This document shows, one piece after another, positions 38,501-53,500 of a DNA stretch of 64,000 bases. This DNA comes from Cymodocea nodosa (Eukaryota; Streptophyta; Magnoliopsida; Alismatales; Cymodoceaceae), in assembly GCA_036874045.1 (NCBI GenBank), contig CM072346.1, forward strand, positions 13,554,001 through 13,618,000, in the 5' to 3' direction. The translations under genes and the position numbers were made by a program. The notes under the pieces were generated by a model. It ran no database searches. It saw nothing but the letters and a program-made list of their open reading frames with translations, and was not told where the DNA came from. The first letter of the stretch is position 1. The number at the start of each line of letters is the position of its first letter.

Positions 38501-41500
38501 CTGATTAGTGGGAGGTCTGTTAAAGTTGATTGATTCGTTGTATAAATATGGGATGGGAATAATGAATCATTGAGCTGGCTGATCCCATTTCCATCAAATC
38601 AATCTTGCTCTTTTTGCTTCTCTGGTTCTGTCTATTCCTTCTTTCTTATTCTTCAGTTTCTGTTAACACGATGATTACTCCAATTTGGGATGTTGCTGGT
38701 GTGTGATGGCATGAGATACTGTAGGAGTCCAATTCAGCATCTACCAACAACCTAAATAGATATAGATGGATACTCATTAATGGAATAACAGGAAAATAAT
38801 ACATTACAAATAATAAACTCAACACAAATATTATCAACTTTGCTGATTGTGATTAAGATAAGAGGCACCGTCCCTCCCAAAAAAATGCCATTTTATGATA
38901 GTTGGTCATGAATCATAAACATGATCTCATTTACCCAAAATGATTGTTCCTTTTAAAGCCAAACATGCTAGCAGTCAACATGTGGTATTGATTGGAATTC
39001 CAAGCATCTATATTTCCTTTTCTATGCAATTTTTAAAGAGAACCAGGGTTGACAGTACAAAAACTAAAATGTAAATGAGTTGATCAAGATGATAGAGACT
39101 CACAAGAAAAGTACCATGGTTCCAATGTGGAGAACTAGGAAAAATAAATGAAGGAAAACCAGGAAACAAAAAAGATCATTAAAGATTCCCTTATCATCAT
39201 TTGTGACCACATCCTTACATCAAAGAATAGCAGATTCCATGGTCATGCATGGGATAGAGATCAACATGTGATACTGATCCAAGCAGTGATATTTCCTTTT
39301 CCATGCAGATTTTTTTAAAGAGAATCAGTGGAGACGGTAAAAAACTAAAAAGCAAATGGGTCTGTTAAGGTGACAGCCTCACAAGAAAATCATCATGATT
39401 CCAACATGGAAGACTAGGCAAAATAAATCAAAAAGGAAACCAGGAAACATAAAACAACATTAAAGATTCCCTTATTATTGTATTAACACATCCTTACATC
39501 AAAGAATAGCAGAATCCATGATCATGCACGGGAAAAGAGATCACCTCCACAACCCCAATGAAAATATTATTCTATGCTATTTTGTCACTATAACCTCATT
39601 ATACATTTTCTGATTTTTAAAGATGGTTTTATTTGTTAATAGCCAAGCACGGAAACAACTGGAATCTTGAAATTTTCTATCAGTGCCATTCTCTTATCTC
39701 CAAATCTATGTTCTAATGTCTAAACAAACAAGTTAGAGCATAACAGATGATTTATTCCTCAGGTTTATGTTTCTTTCAATCCATTCCAAATATTAGATTC
39801 TTTCTTTTGTATTCAGGTATCTTCTATGCACTGTTGGATCTGTCTATATCAAATCAAAAGAAGCTCCAGCAAAGGATGTGCTTAAGGACCTTGTGGAAAT
39901 GTGCCGTGGCATTCAGCATCCTGTACGTGGACTTTTTCTAAGGAGCTATCTTTCTCAGATCAGCAAGGATAAGTTACCTGACATTGGTTCTGAATATGAT
40001 GGGTAAGGATTTTTTACTTTTAGTTTATATGCACACATTTTTTAAGTATTGTATGTAATTTTTCACACTCTGTTTTCATATATTTACACTATTTGTTACG
40101 ATTTGCCATTAGTTAACATGAAACATTCTCTTTTTTTTATTTATGATAAATTCTACAGGGATGCTGGCAGTGTTCTGGATGCTATAGATTTTGTGCTACA
40201 GAACTTCACTGAAATGAATAAACTTTGGGTTAGGATGCACCATCAGGTTGGTTTGTTATTATTTCTGTGTTTAACATCTTGTGTCTGTAGATACTTAGGG
40301 TTATGTTCTTCCTTGTCTGGAAGCTATCCATCCCTAGGCAATACGTATGGCATGGTAGGTTGTGGTCCTGTAGGTATCATAGTGATTTTGCATTATTGAT
40401 ACTCCTAGGTGGTCCTGTGTTGAGGCTTGGCATTGGGCTTTCTGGTCTGCAGGGACCTGTTCGTGAGAAAGAAAAAAGGGAAAAGGAACGTAGCCAACTT
40501 TGTGATCTTGTAAGATCAGTGACTTCGGAGTGGTTCATCCATATTATGGTTTTATGTGGCTCCTTACGTATTTATGCTTTTGGTGTGACTTCTCAGGTTG
40601 GTAAGAACTTGCATGTTCTAAGTCAACTGGAGGGTGTTGATCTTGATACATATAAAGAAATTGTGCTTCCAAGGGTATTGGAGCAGGTGATAATGCTTTG
40701 TTAAGATTATTAGACTAAACAATGCTCTTATATTATATATTATATATTTGTCATAGATTGGCTGAGTGGCCACGAGTTGCAGTGGGCAAAGACGTCCGTT
40801 TATTATGGCTTCCTTTTTAGCATATTAAACTTAAGGAATTGACATTAATTTCTAAATACTCATAAATTATTAAAAATTCAAAAGAAATAAACTAGAGAGA
40901 TGTACAAATAAAAAGGTGGGTGGCCTTATTTATTCAAACACTGAAGCTTGATCATCTAAGATACAACTTGTAATAGATGTGAAAAACAAAAAAGAACTTA
41001 AAAGTTGAAGTTGACAATTATGGTAGACACAAGACATGCCTGAATTGTGTAGTTTTTTTTTTCATATAATATCCAGTCTATTTATAGGGTGGGGTCCCAA
41101 AACAACTGAAACAAACAGAACAGCAGAAACAACAGATCATATAACCCCCTACAACTAGGTATATTCCATTTATCTAAAAAAAATTGACACTTTACATCTT
41201 GTGGAATCTCATCTATATTGTGGAAAACAATTCGTCCTTTGGATTTAAAGGCTTCATTGGCTAGACTATCTACAGCTTCATTGACCTCCCTGTAAATGTG
41301 ATTGAATGACCCGACCTTGGCCAAAAGATTTAACAAGTCATACCAGAAACTAGCAATCTGAAATATGGGATATTTTTGGTGAATGACAGCTCTGTAGATC
41401 TGTAACGAATCAATCTCCACATCAATATTCTCAATTTGAAGATTATTAGCTCTGCAAATATTCAAACCATCATAAAGTGCAGTTAGTTCTGCACAGGTGC

Positions 41501-44500
41501 TAGTACAAGTATCATAATAATCCATCCTGGCCAAAAGCATGTCCCCTTCAGATGTCTGGATAATGCTGCCACTTGCGCCTGGCTGATTTTTGTATAATCC
41601 ATCTGTATTAAGCTTTAACCTACCCATATGGGGTTTAATCCAACGTAGCCATATAACTTGTTTCTCATTCTCCTCAGAATTTTTCAGCCCAAATGTTCTC
41701 CTAAAGTTTGCCAAAGTATTCATCACTTTTTTCTTGATCTCAACAAATGAGCCCTCTTTTTGATCATAAAGAATCGAGCATCTTTGCTTCCACGTCTCCC
41801 ATTGTAGATTGGTAGCAGCAAACTTCCTGTATTGAAATAACTTCCTTCTATTTTGCTTTGATAGGATACCAAGGAGCCATTTCCTCCAATCATCTTGCAT
41901 GATTTGTGTAGTTGTTTTAGCAGTAGTAACAGTAATATGAATATAATGACAAACAAGCACAATGAATGGTCAATCATGGTGACCTTACAAATAAGAGTCA
42001 ATTTCATTTACTTCATGGTAAGCATGAACACTAATTAACTTGGTTAATACTACTTCATTTAATTTGGTCAACACACTAAGATGGATATTCAATACCTGCA
42101 ATTTTTGCACAAAACTTGCAAGTTATAAACACATGAATACGAAAACATGAATGCATTCTTGAAGAACACATACTTTTCACTTTCCTTGTCAGCTTTCTCT
42201 TCTTTTCGTTTTTTCCCTTTTATAAATCAAAAGCTGACATTTTTTGATTTTTTCCCCTCCCTTCTTCCTAATTTATTAAGATAACAAAAGCAAGACATGG
42301 CACCTAATCAAAACAATAGCTACACTTTCCTGCTGTTTTTGTTTACTTCACCTTCATTTTTTTTCTCAAAAACTTACCATAAAGAGGACATGGGAGATTA
42401 TCAAAGGCAGAAAGGACATTAAAGACAAAAAAGGGTCAGGCATAACATCGAGGATAATGGAAAGATCCCTGTGCTAGAGAAGGAAAAAAACACATAGAAT
42501 CCTTCAATTGGAAACCGTTGGTATGTTAACACAGAGAACAGGGCTGACAAACTAGCATGGTAGGAGGGAAGACTGAGTTACACTGCCGTATGCTGCTGCT
42601 TCCTGTTCGGGCTGCTGTTGGGGAAGGCCCTGTTTAGGGATAATGACAGTGTCAATGGCTTCAATGTGATTGCCATTTGCTTGGAGTCTTGGATGTGGTC
42701 TGGCTGGAGAAGATCTCGACAGTGAGGATGAAGTTTGGAGAGGATGCATAGTGGATTTGGACCACATCCAAGACTACTGGGGACATATATGGGGGTGATT
42801 ACAGGTGGTGTTGGGTTCTCTCTTGGGGTGGTTGTGGAGGAGTGGACTGAGTGAAACATTATACTTTTATCCTATGTTATTAGTAATTTATGCATTATTA
42901 TGACGAGAGAGCTTGCTTTATGTTATATATAATGGTTTTTGATGTGAATAGGCTTTTCTTAAGTTAAGGCATATATACTTTTTCAGTAAACCATGTACAT
43001 TTCATTCGTAATTTACTGAAAAGGTAGTTTCATTCAACTTCTGTCGGGGGGTTTAGGGGCCTTTGTGCCCATGGAATTTGATCTTAAATTTTCTTATCTT
43101 GGATAGATCTTCTTGATCTCCAATCGTAGCTGGGGGTAATTATTCTATAATAAGATTCAACCTATTTTTTAAAAAAAGGTAGTTTCAGTAATTACGTTAA
43201 TTTCCAGTACTAATGAATTTCTGTAGCTTGGCACAAATTAGTGTCATAGCTGTCGTTCTCTCTCTCTTTCTCCTCCCCCTTCTTGGACATCTCTTTGTAA
43301 ATATGTAGCTTACATGAATGCTGGCTAATTATTCCAGTTTTTTTACAGGTTGTGAATTGTAAAGATGAGCTAGCACAATACTATTTAATGGATTGTTTAA
43401 TCCAAGTTTTTCCAGACGAGTATCATCTACAAACACTTGAAACATTACTGGGTGCATGCCCTCAGCTTCAGGTTTACAGCATGGTCTTTTTTGTTGTTAT
43501 CATTCTTCTATGACATGGAGCATATCTTTTATCCACATATTTCATTCCATTGTTTTTATTCCTATATAATGTCAGTGCTTGAGGCTTAAAGGGGAAAAAT
43601 GAAAATTGGTTTTATTTTACAATTAAGGATTTCATTTGATTAAAGTAACTGCAATAGCATAATTGGTTTAGGGTAGTGGGTCTCACTGTTCCCTTTTGGG
43701 TTCAAATGTAGTAGAACACAAAAATTAATCGTTTTCAAAAAAAGAGAGTCCAATGTGAGTGATGAAGCTTATCATAGGTTGCATATTACATGAGACATCA
43801 ATTTTATCATTTTAATATAAATGGAAACTTTATATTATCATTGAATTTCTTTCATGAATTATCTTTGGATGCTAATATTTTATTATTTTTAATTGTTATT
43901 GTGGAAACTAGAAATGCCAGAAAATGGATTTTTTTATGTCATTAATAAACATAATGACTTTTATATATAGAGGTTACATAAGATGGACTAATGTAAAATT
44001 AGTAATGTGGAATTAAACCTATATTTAACTCTACTTAGGATTCATATAAAGATGGATTCAATTAGTACATACTTTAACACTTACTCTTAAGTTGGAGCAT
44101 ATATATCAATCATATCCAACTTGGTATAAGGATTTTTCAACACTTTGACACTCAACCCTAGGGTGTAAATATTTGCAAGCTATTCCAAGGATTGAATGTA
44201 GGGTGTAGATATTACATTTTTAATCACCATGTCTTGTACAAAGTGATAACTAACCTCTATATGTTTTGTTTGCTCGTGGCAGATAGGGTTGTCAGCTATA
44301 AAGATCATTGCTTTTTTGTTACAATGTTGTATGAGTCTAAATTGCAAAACTAAGCTCTTGTGAAAACAACTTTAGCTATACCATCTCACATGTAGTTTGA
44401 ACTATAGAGTAGTATTTAGGTTTAACATTGGACTTGATAACAATATTTTGCTTTTTGCTATGCTATGTGACTAGATTGCCCCCAATATATGTGTAAAAAC

Positions 44501-47500
44501 TAGAAGTAGACTTTTTGTCACCTTTATCACTTGTATACCTAGAATCATAGATTCTTTAACCTAGAAGTGACCATGTCTCTAATGGATGAGACTTCTACCT
44601 AGAGCATTCTTCACATAAACTAGAACTTGGAGTGCTCCCCCTAACGAACAATCTTGGTACATGCATGAATTGATTGAGAAGACTCATTGCCAAGGTTTTA
44701 AATATTGGTATTGTGTTAAGGATTGGTCATCCAAAAAAATGAAATATATCAAAGATTGAGGATATATTGGTGAAAACACAATACTTTTGTGGAAACGGCC
44801 AAAAATCTAAATTTTAACTTGAAACTCAATGATATGATAAGACAAGCTATGATAAACATATAAAAATATCTAGATAAATTTTCTAGGTAATAATTGTTCA
44901 TAAAATGTCAATTAGATATAGATATAATAGTCACATGTATGAATTTTTTTTTAAATCATGCACAAATAAAAAAAATGCATAATGACAAATGATTTAAAAT
45001 TCAGGTTAGGTTTCAAAATATATCAGGTTACATTTTAATAAAATCTAAATTGTAGTTGAAAATAATTCAAGTTACATTTCAACATATTTCAGGCTATATT
45101 TTAATAAAAATTAGGTTACGTTTCAATATATGTCAAGTACATTTCAATAGAATCAGGTTACAATTCAATATTTATCAAGTTACATTTCAATAGATTATGT
45201 ACTAGGTTACAATTTAATATTTATCTAGTTACATTTCAATAGATTATGTATTAGGCTACAATTCGTGCATGGAACACAAATTAATAAGATTATTCACAGT
45301 ACGATAGAATTTTCATAATTTTCATAATTAAAATTTTTATTGATTATAAGATTTTATAGTAAATTATATTTTTTTATTCCTATAAAGTTAATATATTTTA
45401 AAAAAATCTCATGTGAATTAATTAAAAAATAGAAAATATATTTTGTGAGAATACAAGCGATTAGGTAAAAAAGGAATGTTATTCATAAGCGAACATAATT
45501 TTTTAAAAAAATTAAAAATTAGGAACTTTTGTGATTTATTTAATACTTTCACCAGTTTTTTAAACATAAATTTTTATGTAATAATTTTTCATTTTTTTCT
45601 TTTCTCTTCCCTTCTCTTTTTTTCTTTTTTTTTTCCCTTGTCTCTCCCTCCCCTTTTTTCTCTTCTTTTTCATGTGTTTCTTCTTTCTCTCTTTCTTCTT
45701 CTTCTTCTTCTTCTTTACATGCTTTACCCCCTCCCCCCCTCTTCTTTGTCCCTCGCCACTCACTTGAAAATTGTAATGGGTTACAATGGTGGGTCAATAG
45801 GAAGGAAGTTTTGATGGTCAATGGAGAACCCTCCTGCTCACTTGAAAATTGTAATGGCTTATGTTGGTGGGTCGAGAGGAAGGAGGCTTTGATAGTCAAT
45901 GGAGAATCCTTTGGTAGAGGCTTTAGCGATTGGCAAAGAACCCTTCTTTGGATCAACCAATAATTTTGTAGGATTGATTGATTTAGGCTTTGGCATCTCA
46001 AAAAATATGTTGTATTGAATGATTTCTCGATTTGGCACTAATCCTTGGTGACAAATCATTTAATGTGTTGTATTTTCAAGAATATATGGGGTATCAGGAT
46101 CAATAAAAATGAAATACAAGATGGATCGGAAAAATTTTGCTGATCTGTCTCAATTTTTAAAGCCTTGCTTGCTGTATATGATATGTATGGTCTCATAATT
46201 GTTACTTATGCATGGTTCCTAGACACTTATTATTGGTTGGTTTTTAGAAAACAAAAGAGGTGTCCATTGGCTACATTGATATTATTGGAATTTATCAATA
46301 GGTGAGAATTATTTGTCTAAAAGGTGGCAATTAGTGTTAAAATAGTGTCTAAAAGGTGGCAATTAATACAGGTTTACATCAGGGAACATCTTTGAGTCTT
46401 TATCTATTTGTCTTATCTGTGGAGGAAATAACAAAAAAAAAGTCAAAAAGAAATACCTTGGTGTATATTATTTGTTGATGATGTAGTTTCAAATCCAATA
46501 AGGTAAGAATTATTTCTAAATTAGAAATATGGAGTGCAAGTTTACCACTCATAGGAATAATGATGAAAACATAAAATTGGGTGGTTAGGAAATCTGTAAG
46601 AGAAAATTTTAGATATTTAGGGCCTATAATAAGTAATAATGGAGAAATTATAGATGTTATTCTTAGAGTCAAAGTAGGTTGATGAAGTGGAAAAATGCAT
46701 TTGAAATGTGGAGTTTCATTTGATAAGCAAATACCCTTAAAATTAAGAGGAAAATTCTATAGAGCATCTATTTCCCTAACTGCACTTTATGACATAGAAT
46801 GTGGGACTGTTAAACTTGAGTATATGGATAAAATTAGTGTTTCAGAAATGCAAATGTTACATTGAATGAATGGTAATACAATTAGAAATAAGTTAAAAAA
46901 TGATTGTATTTAGAATGAAGTGGGAGTCACGTCAATTGCGAAAAAAATAATAGAAAATCATCTTAGATTGTTTTGATATAGCTATGGAAGACTTATAGGT
47001 GCACCTATAAATAAAGAAGGATTAATTAATAATATAAGTGAAAATAAAAGAGCTAGAGGAAAACCAAAAATTACTTGATTAGAAATAGTGGAAATAGATT
47101 AAATAATTTAACAGTAAAACTGGTTATGGATAGAAATAAATTGAAGGAAATGATTCATATGGCTTACCCGACATAGTGTGAAAAAGGTATTGATTGTTTT
47201 GTTTTTTATTCCAATAACCACATTGATATTTTCAAAAAGAAAGAAATTTGGCCCTTGTTGGTTGTGTGGAAGTTGGAAATATGTTGGCCTTTGCAGGTTG
47301 TGGGAAAGTTGATCCACTTTTTTAAAATTCTGATCTGATTGGATTTTTTACTTGTATACATAATTATTTTTCTCATACTATACTATTGTGTGCTTCTGAA
47401 GTTACAAAAATAGTAATTGTGCTTGCCATGCTTTTTCCTCAGCCTACAGTTGATTTGAAGACTGTGCTATCTCAACTCATGGACAGGTTATCAAATTATG

Positions 47501-50500
47501 CTGCCTCAAGTTTGGAAGTGAGTTCCTGGGACATATTTTTCTCATACCTGAATTGAAGGGTTTCTGCCTGACAGTTGAATACCACAGGTTCTACCTGAAT
47601 TCCTGCAAGTAGAGGCTTTTGCAAAACTGAGCAGCTCTATAGGAAAGGTATGTTAACATGTTTCTCATTGATTAGTTATGTCTATTAATATAGAAAATCA
47701 TTTATTTGATTATAGTAGATCTTAGAATTAGTAGTAATTTCATTTCTTAATAAGTAATAAAAATATTCGAAAATTTTCTATTTATGTTTTTTTTTTTCAA
47801 ACATATTTCTTGTCTGATTCCAAATGTTTCTTATTTGAAACTTGTTTTACTTTACTCCACAGGTTATAGAGGCACAAGTAGAAATGCCCATTGTTGATGC
47901 TATATCTCTGTACGTGTCTCTCCTTGCTTTTACTCTCCGTGTCCATCCTGACCGGCTTGACTATGTTGATCAAGTGCTGGTATGGTTACCATCTACTTGT
48001 ATTATTTGATTATTCTTTGCGTCCTGTACTAGAAAAATATCAATTGTATGGTAGAATATGATTCCGATACTTTGTCAAGGATGTTTCTCTGAAGGGAAAA
48101 TGTGTTGTATGATGTTATTTCTTTCATCTTGATACAGTTCCTTGTTTCTCTTATAATTGCACTTTAAATCTCAAAACTTATTATGCTTATTTTTTACAGG
48201 GAGCATGTGTTAAAGAACTCTCTGGCAAAGCAAAGCTTGAAGACAGTAGAGCAACAAAACAAATAGTTGTGCTGTTAAGTGCTCCATTGGAGAAGTACAA
48301 TGACATCATTACTGCACTAAAACTTTCCAATTATCCTCGAATCATGGATCACCTTGATAATGGGACTAACAAAGTTATGGCAGTACTTATAATTCAAAGT
48401 ATCATGAAGAATAATACATACATATCAACTTCTGATAAGGTAGGGCATTTTAATAACTTTTCTTATCATTTATACATTAATTTAAAAGGTTTAAAGCAGC
48501 ATTCTATTTGACTTTTAAGGTTGAAGCATTATTTGAGTTAATAAAGGGCCTCATAAAGGACATAGACGGGACTCAAGTGGATGAGGTATATACCATATAC
48601 ACTATTTTTTATCTTTGGCTTTACTTACTTTTGTTTTAATATTTTCTGAAAAATTTAAATATTTCATATCCTTATATTAAATGAATCATAGTTTGTTATG
48701 AATTGAGTATTGTAGGGACTTGCCCCAACCATAAACTAAATAGTAGAAAGAGTACAGAGATAATGATACACAAATGAGGATAAGGACCCATCAATCACCA
48801 GTCCTTGGTAATCTGAAAAATTCTTCCCAAACCATTTCCTTAAATAACAAGGAGAGAGAATAAAAGATTTCCTGTCACCCTTCTTTGCCTTGTAGATGGC
48901 AAACCTCACCTATCCAAATTACAACTACCTGTAGCTTCCCAAGGTAGTTTTCTAAATGAGTCATACACATTTGACTCCTTGCTGTCAGTCTGTTACAACC
49001 TTCTTTTGCACATGCATCTTCAACATTATTTCATTATTGATAAGTCACAGGGTTATGCCATTAGTTCGGTTCATAGAGATCACAACCCAACTGCCCTCAT
49101 TTCAGCTACAAATTGGAAGATTGACCATAATAAGAGCAGAACGCCACAACAAGAGTGCACTTTGCATTTTGAATAATACCCCGCCACAAGGGGATGAGGT
49201 ACCCAAACCATCCACGTTTGCATTTGGTCCAACCTGTGGAGGAAGCCATTTTGGAGCCCAGATTTAGACATGACAGCTCAGGTACATGGAACCAGCATAC
49301 TCCAGGTGCTGGGACTGCCCTCCCATAGAGAATTGACGGCCAGCAAAAAGATTCTCAGGGTCAGAATAGCCTTTGTAAAAAGACAGCACCACCCATGGGA
49401 TCACCTGGAACCTCCCAACTCAGAAGATGAAGAACCATAGTGAAATATTTACTATTATATGTTGATTTATAATTATACGTCTCTTGGTTTACCTTAAAAT
49501 AAATGCCATAGTTAATTGTTTCCTTCCATTCTCCACTGAACTGTTGTCCTTAATTTCTTTTGTTTATACTTTCTGCAATAATTCCAAGTACTACATGACC
49601 ACCACCTTTGATAAATTGCCATTAAAGCAACATGTCCAGTTTAATTATCACCACATGGAAGGGAAATTTTGGCCTAAGCCAAGATTTTGATGCTCTATCA
49701 TGCTGAAAGAAGTGATTCTCGGTCCAATATATTTTTGATTAATTATCATCTTATATTTGACAACCTTGTATCCAATCATGCATAGGTGTCAGCTAAGTGC
49801 CCAAAAACTTAATAATTATATTTCCATTATTTTGAAACTTCTTAGTTTTTGAAGTCCATCAACTCCCTTTTTCTTAATCCCATCATCTATTAAGGTGTCA
49901 TTGTCACGATGATGTAGTGGTGCTTGAGAAAGACAATTTGTGGGCGCTATATTGTGACACGAATGGTAAATAAGTGATGAACAAAAGTGGTTGTAGTTTT
50001 GGAAATATCATATGGTTCTTGATTTTGTTTTCTAGAAGGTTAACAATTGAATGTGCATCCTAGGGCTAGCTATAAACAACTTTGAAGAAGATTCCAGAGT
50101 CTTTGAGTCATGAACAATGCAAAGGCGGTCATATTGGAAGTCAATGGGGAGTTGAAAAATTTAGGACGAAAAGCCCATCCTATATCATGACTACCTAGAC
50201 AACTAGTTTGAAAAGATCAAATTGACCTTCATAAATCAAGTTAAGAATTCCTTTGTTGATGCACTTATTTTACTAGCTTTCTTGTTAGTCGTACTTGATA
50301 ATTTCTACATTGAACTATTAGTAACCCATATTGAGGCTCTAGCTAAGAAAAGATTTTATTAGAAATAGAGGAATTATATCAATTGAAGATAACATAAAAA
50401 ATCAACTTAAAGTGTTTTGGTCATATATTTAGGAGACCAAAAAATGCATCTATTAGAAGAGGAGAATTAATTAGTGTAGAAGAAATTAAAAGAAGTTGGG

Positions 50501-53500
50501 GAGGGGTGAAAAATGAAATGTGGCCAATTGCCATTCAAAACGTCTAATATTAAGAAAAAGGATTTTGGCATTCTTATGCTTTGACACACAAGCACTATTT
50601 AGCCACATGAACGAAGTATTCTCATCCAATAAAATCATGTTATAGGGTATGCTTTGGTGCTTTTGAAATCTGATTGGACATCAAACCATTTTTTTTCCTA
50701 CCAATTCAAAAGCCAGATGAATTGGTCCAATTGGATGTTGTCATATTTATGCCATTATTTAATTAATTAAAAGTCATAGTAATCCTAAAAAAATGTATAT
50801 TCAGGAAAAAACAGAAAAAATCTGAAAAGTTACAGGAAAATTACAAAATGATTCTTAACTATTTACATTTCAATTTTTCGAATTGAGAATAAGAAGTATC
50901 ACATATATCATACATGACATACGAACCCCTCCAACTTACATAACCTAGTATGACCTAAATAAGATGCTTCAAGCTCCACACTCAGCCAACTTCTCACTGT
51001 CCTAGGGTCCTTGTGGGCAACCTAAAGGAGTTTATTTCGTTGTACTCTCTATAAAGGTCTCTATGTTTGTCATTGTGAGAATATAAGAGATAAGTAGAGG
51101 TGGAATGATTTTATTGGCAAAGATAAGACTTTTATATATAGAGGCTAATATAAAGAGGACCAATATAATTTAAGCAATGTGAGACTAAACCTACAATACT
51201 TATATAACTCTAATACATTATTTACTCTCACAACCACACCCCCCTTCCCCTCCCTTAACCTAGAGCAATTAGTTTGCAACAGATCCAATAACAACTTAAC
51301 AAACATAACGTAGATGCAAAAATTAGTTGTTGTAGCAATAGTAGTAGTCAAAGATAGTAGAAGTTGCTGTAGCAGTAGTAGGAGTAAGAGTAACTTGAGA
51401 TATTATATCTCAAATAGGAATATAATAACCATCAGATGATATAATTTGAAGTAGTAGAATAGATAGACAAATGTGGTCTATCTATAGAAAGCAAGTAAAT
51501 AATGTGATCCACTCTTAGGATTTTTTTGAAATTTTTTAATATTTCCACCATTGCAGTTTTTCTTTTTCCTTTTTTTAAAATTCCACCATTTTTTACTTTT
51601 TTTTTTGCAATTTTTTCTTTTTCTTTTGCTTTTTTTTCTCCTTTTTTCTTTCTTTCTCTCTTTTTGTTTTCTTTCCTCTTTCTCTCCCCTTTTTTTCTTT
51701 CTTTTCTCTTCTCCTTCTCCCCTTTCATCTACGACTTGTTTGTCTCCCCCTCCACAATCCTAATGTTTGCAAGATAACAAAATCTCTTGACCTGTGACTC
51801 TTGTTGTGTGTCAGGTCTCAAAAATTGATTTGAAAATGCATGCATTACCAATAATCATTTGAATTGATCGATCTGGATTGGGACATTGGTCAATCTAGAT
51901 GATTTTCTCAACTAAAGAAATGCTGGATTGATTGTTTCGGCTAAAGGATAGGGTGATTTGATGTATTACTGACAAATCAAAAAAAGAAAAAAGTGAGAAA
52001 AAAGGGGGAAAACTCCTTGATATGATTGTTATGGCTGACTTTGACAACCACTCCATCCTCTCTCCCTTGCCATTGGTATGCTTTCCTCCTTCAACCACCA
52101 TCTCCATTCTTGAAGTGAACCCAATTATTAAACCTTGTTTTAATGTATGAAATCAAATCTACTTGGACAATCACACCCATACCCAGGAATAAGGAGGCTT
52201 GCTCCCACCACTTGGACAATCACACCCATACCCAGGAATAAGGAGGCTTGCTCCCCTATGGTGGCTAGATCGATTCCCAACTTGACTTTGACTCTCAAGG
52301 AGAAAGAGAACAGAAAGCCTCCATCAGTGTCAAGGCTCAATGTGTCAATGGGGTTAGCTACGATGTCATTATCAAAGAGAGAGATGTGTGAAGATAGTTT
52401 GGGAGAGAGAGATGGGTTGAGTCGTATTAGACTTGCAAAATTACCATCACACCCCTCACTGTAGGGCAGCGAGAAGGGTGGTGGTGGGTGGGTAAGTGAG
52501 GAAGAGCTACTCCTCTTTGATGGAATTGAAGGGCTTTAGTGATGTGGATAAGAGTAGCAATGGTAGATATGGTAATTTGGTGGGTTTTGGGGCTTGATGT
52601 TATGATTAAACTGTTGTTTTTATGGAACTCTTGTTTGTGTCTTAAAAATTCCCTTTCATTTTCAATATGTTGATTACTAATTGAAAAGAGATTGCATTAG
52701 GATTGGTTCTTGGATGCAATGTTGTGTATTGATTAGGAGAATCATGATTTCTTCTCCTTTGTAATAATAAAATTCACTAGTCCTTTCTTTAAAAAAGGAA
52801 AAAAGGGGAGAGGGAAAAATAGAAAGAGGAAGAAAGGAGGGGGAGATAGAAGAAAAAATAAACAAGTTTTTACATAAAAATTCAAAAAATGGTGGAAGTT
52901 CAAAAAAAAAGAAAAAAGAACTTGATGAAATGTAACTTGATATGTATTGAAACATAACCTTTTTTTTATTAAACTCTTGTTCTATTCATGGGGTTGGGAC
53001 CCACACAAAATAAGAGTTACAAATGTGGAGGGGACTAGGCCAAAACTCCATGACAAAAGGTATAATAAAAACAGGAAGTGAAAACCAACCAGAGGGATCA
53101 TACTTCTCGACCACCTCTGCAACACTAGATATCATGACAGTTTACCCAAGTCTGACCCCTAATGTCTTGAGGAAGCTCCAAGCTGTTAACATAAAAGGTG
53201 CTACTCTGCATTTTGAGCCCCCACTTGGCTAGCTTATTAGCCGTGCAGTTGCCCTCCCTAAATGTATGAGAAGCCCTGCTAACTTGCTTGATCAAAGGGA
53301 GGATGCTGAACTAGAAGTTTGTGGTGATAACAAGAGGACAAAATCCTTCTAGAATGGCATCATTGATAATTTGAGAGTCCACCTCCATCTCAATATTGAA
53401 ACATGACCTAGTTTTTATTGAAATGTAACTGAAATATACTGAACTATAATTTAGATTTTGTTAAAATGTAACTTGATGTATATTATACTGTAACCTGATA

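Noticed and set aside
42578..42859. 93-codon minus-strand open frame rich in Pro and Ser
   Set aside because: No similarity recognised; it lies in a repeat-like GC-richer stretch of VPS35 intron 7.
45549..46001. Lys/Glu-rich minus-strand open frames
   Set aside because: Produced by a long pyrimidine tract (TTC/TCT); low-complexity only. The similar frames at 51432-51763 were rejected for the same reason.
52161..52255. Possible CRISPR-like direct repeats
   Set aside because: Two head-to-tail copies with no spacer, in a plant intron; a simple tandem duplication.
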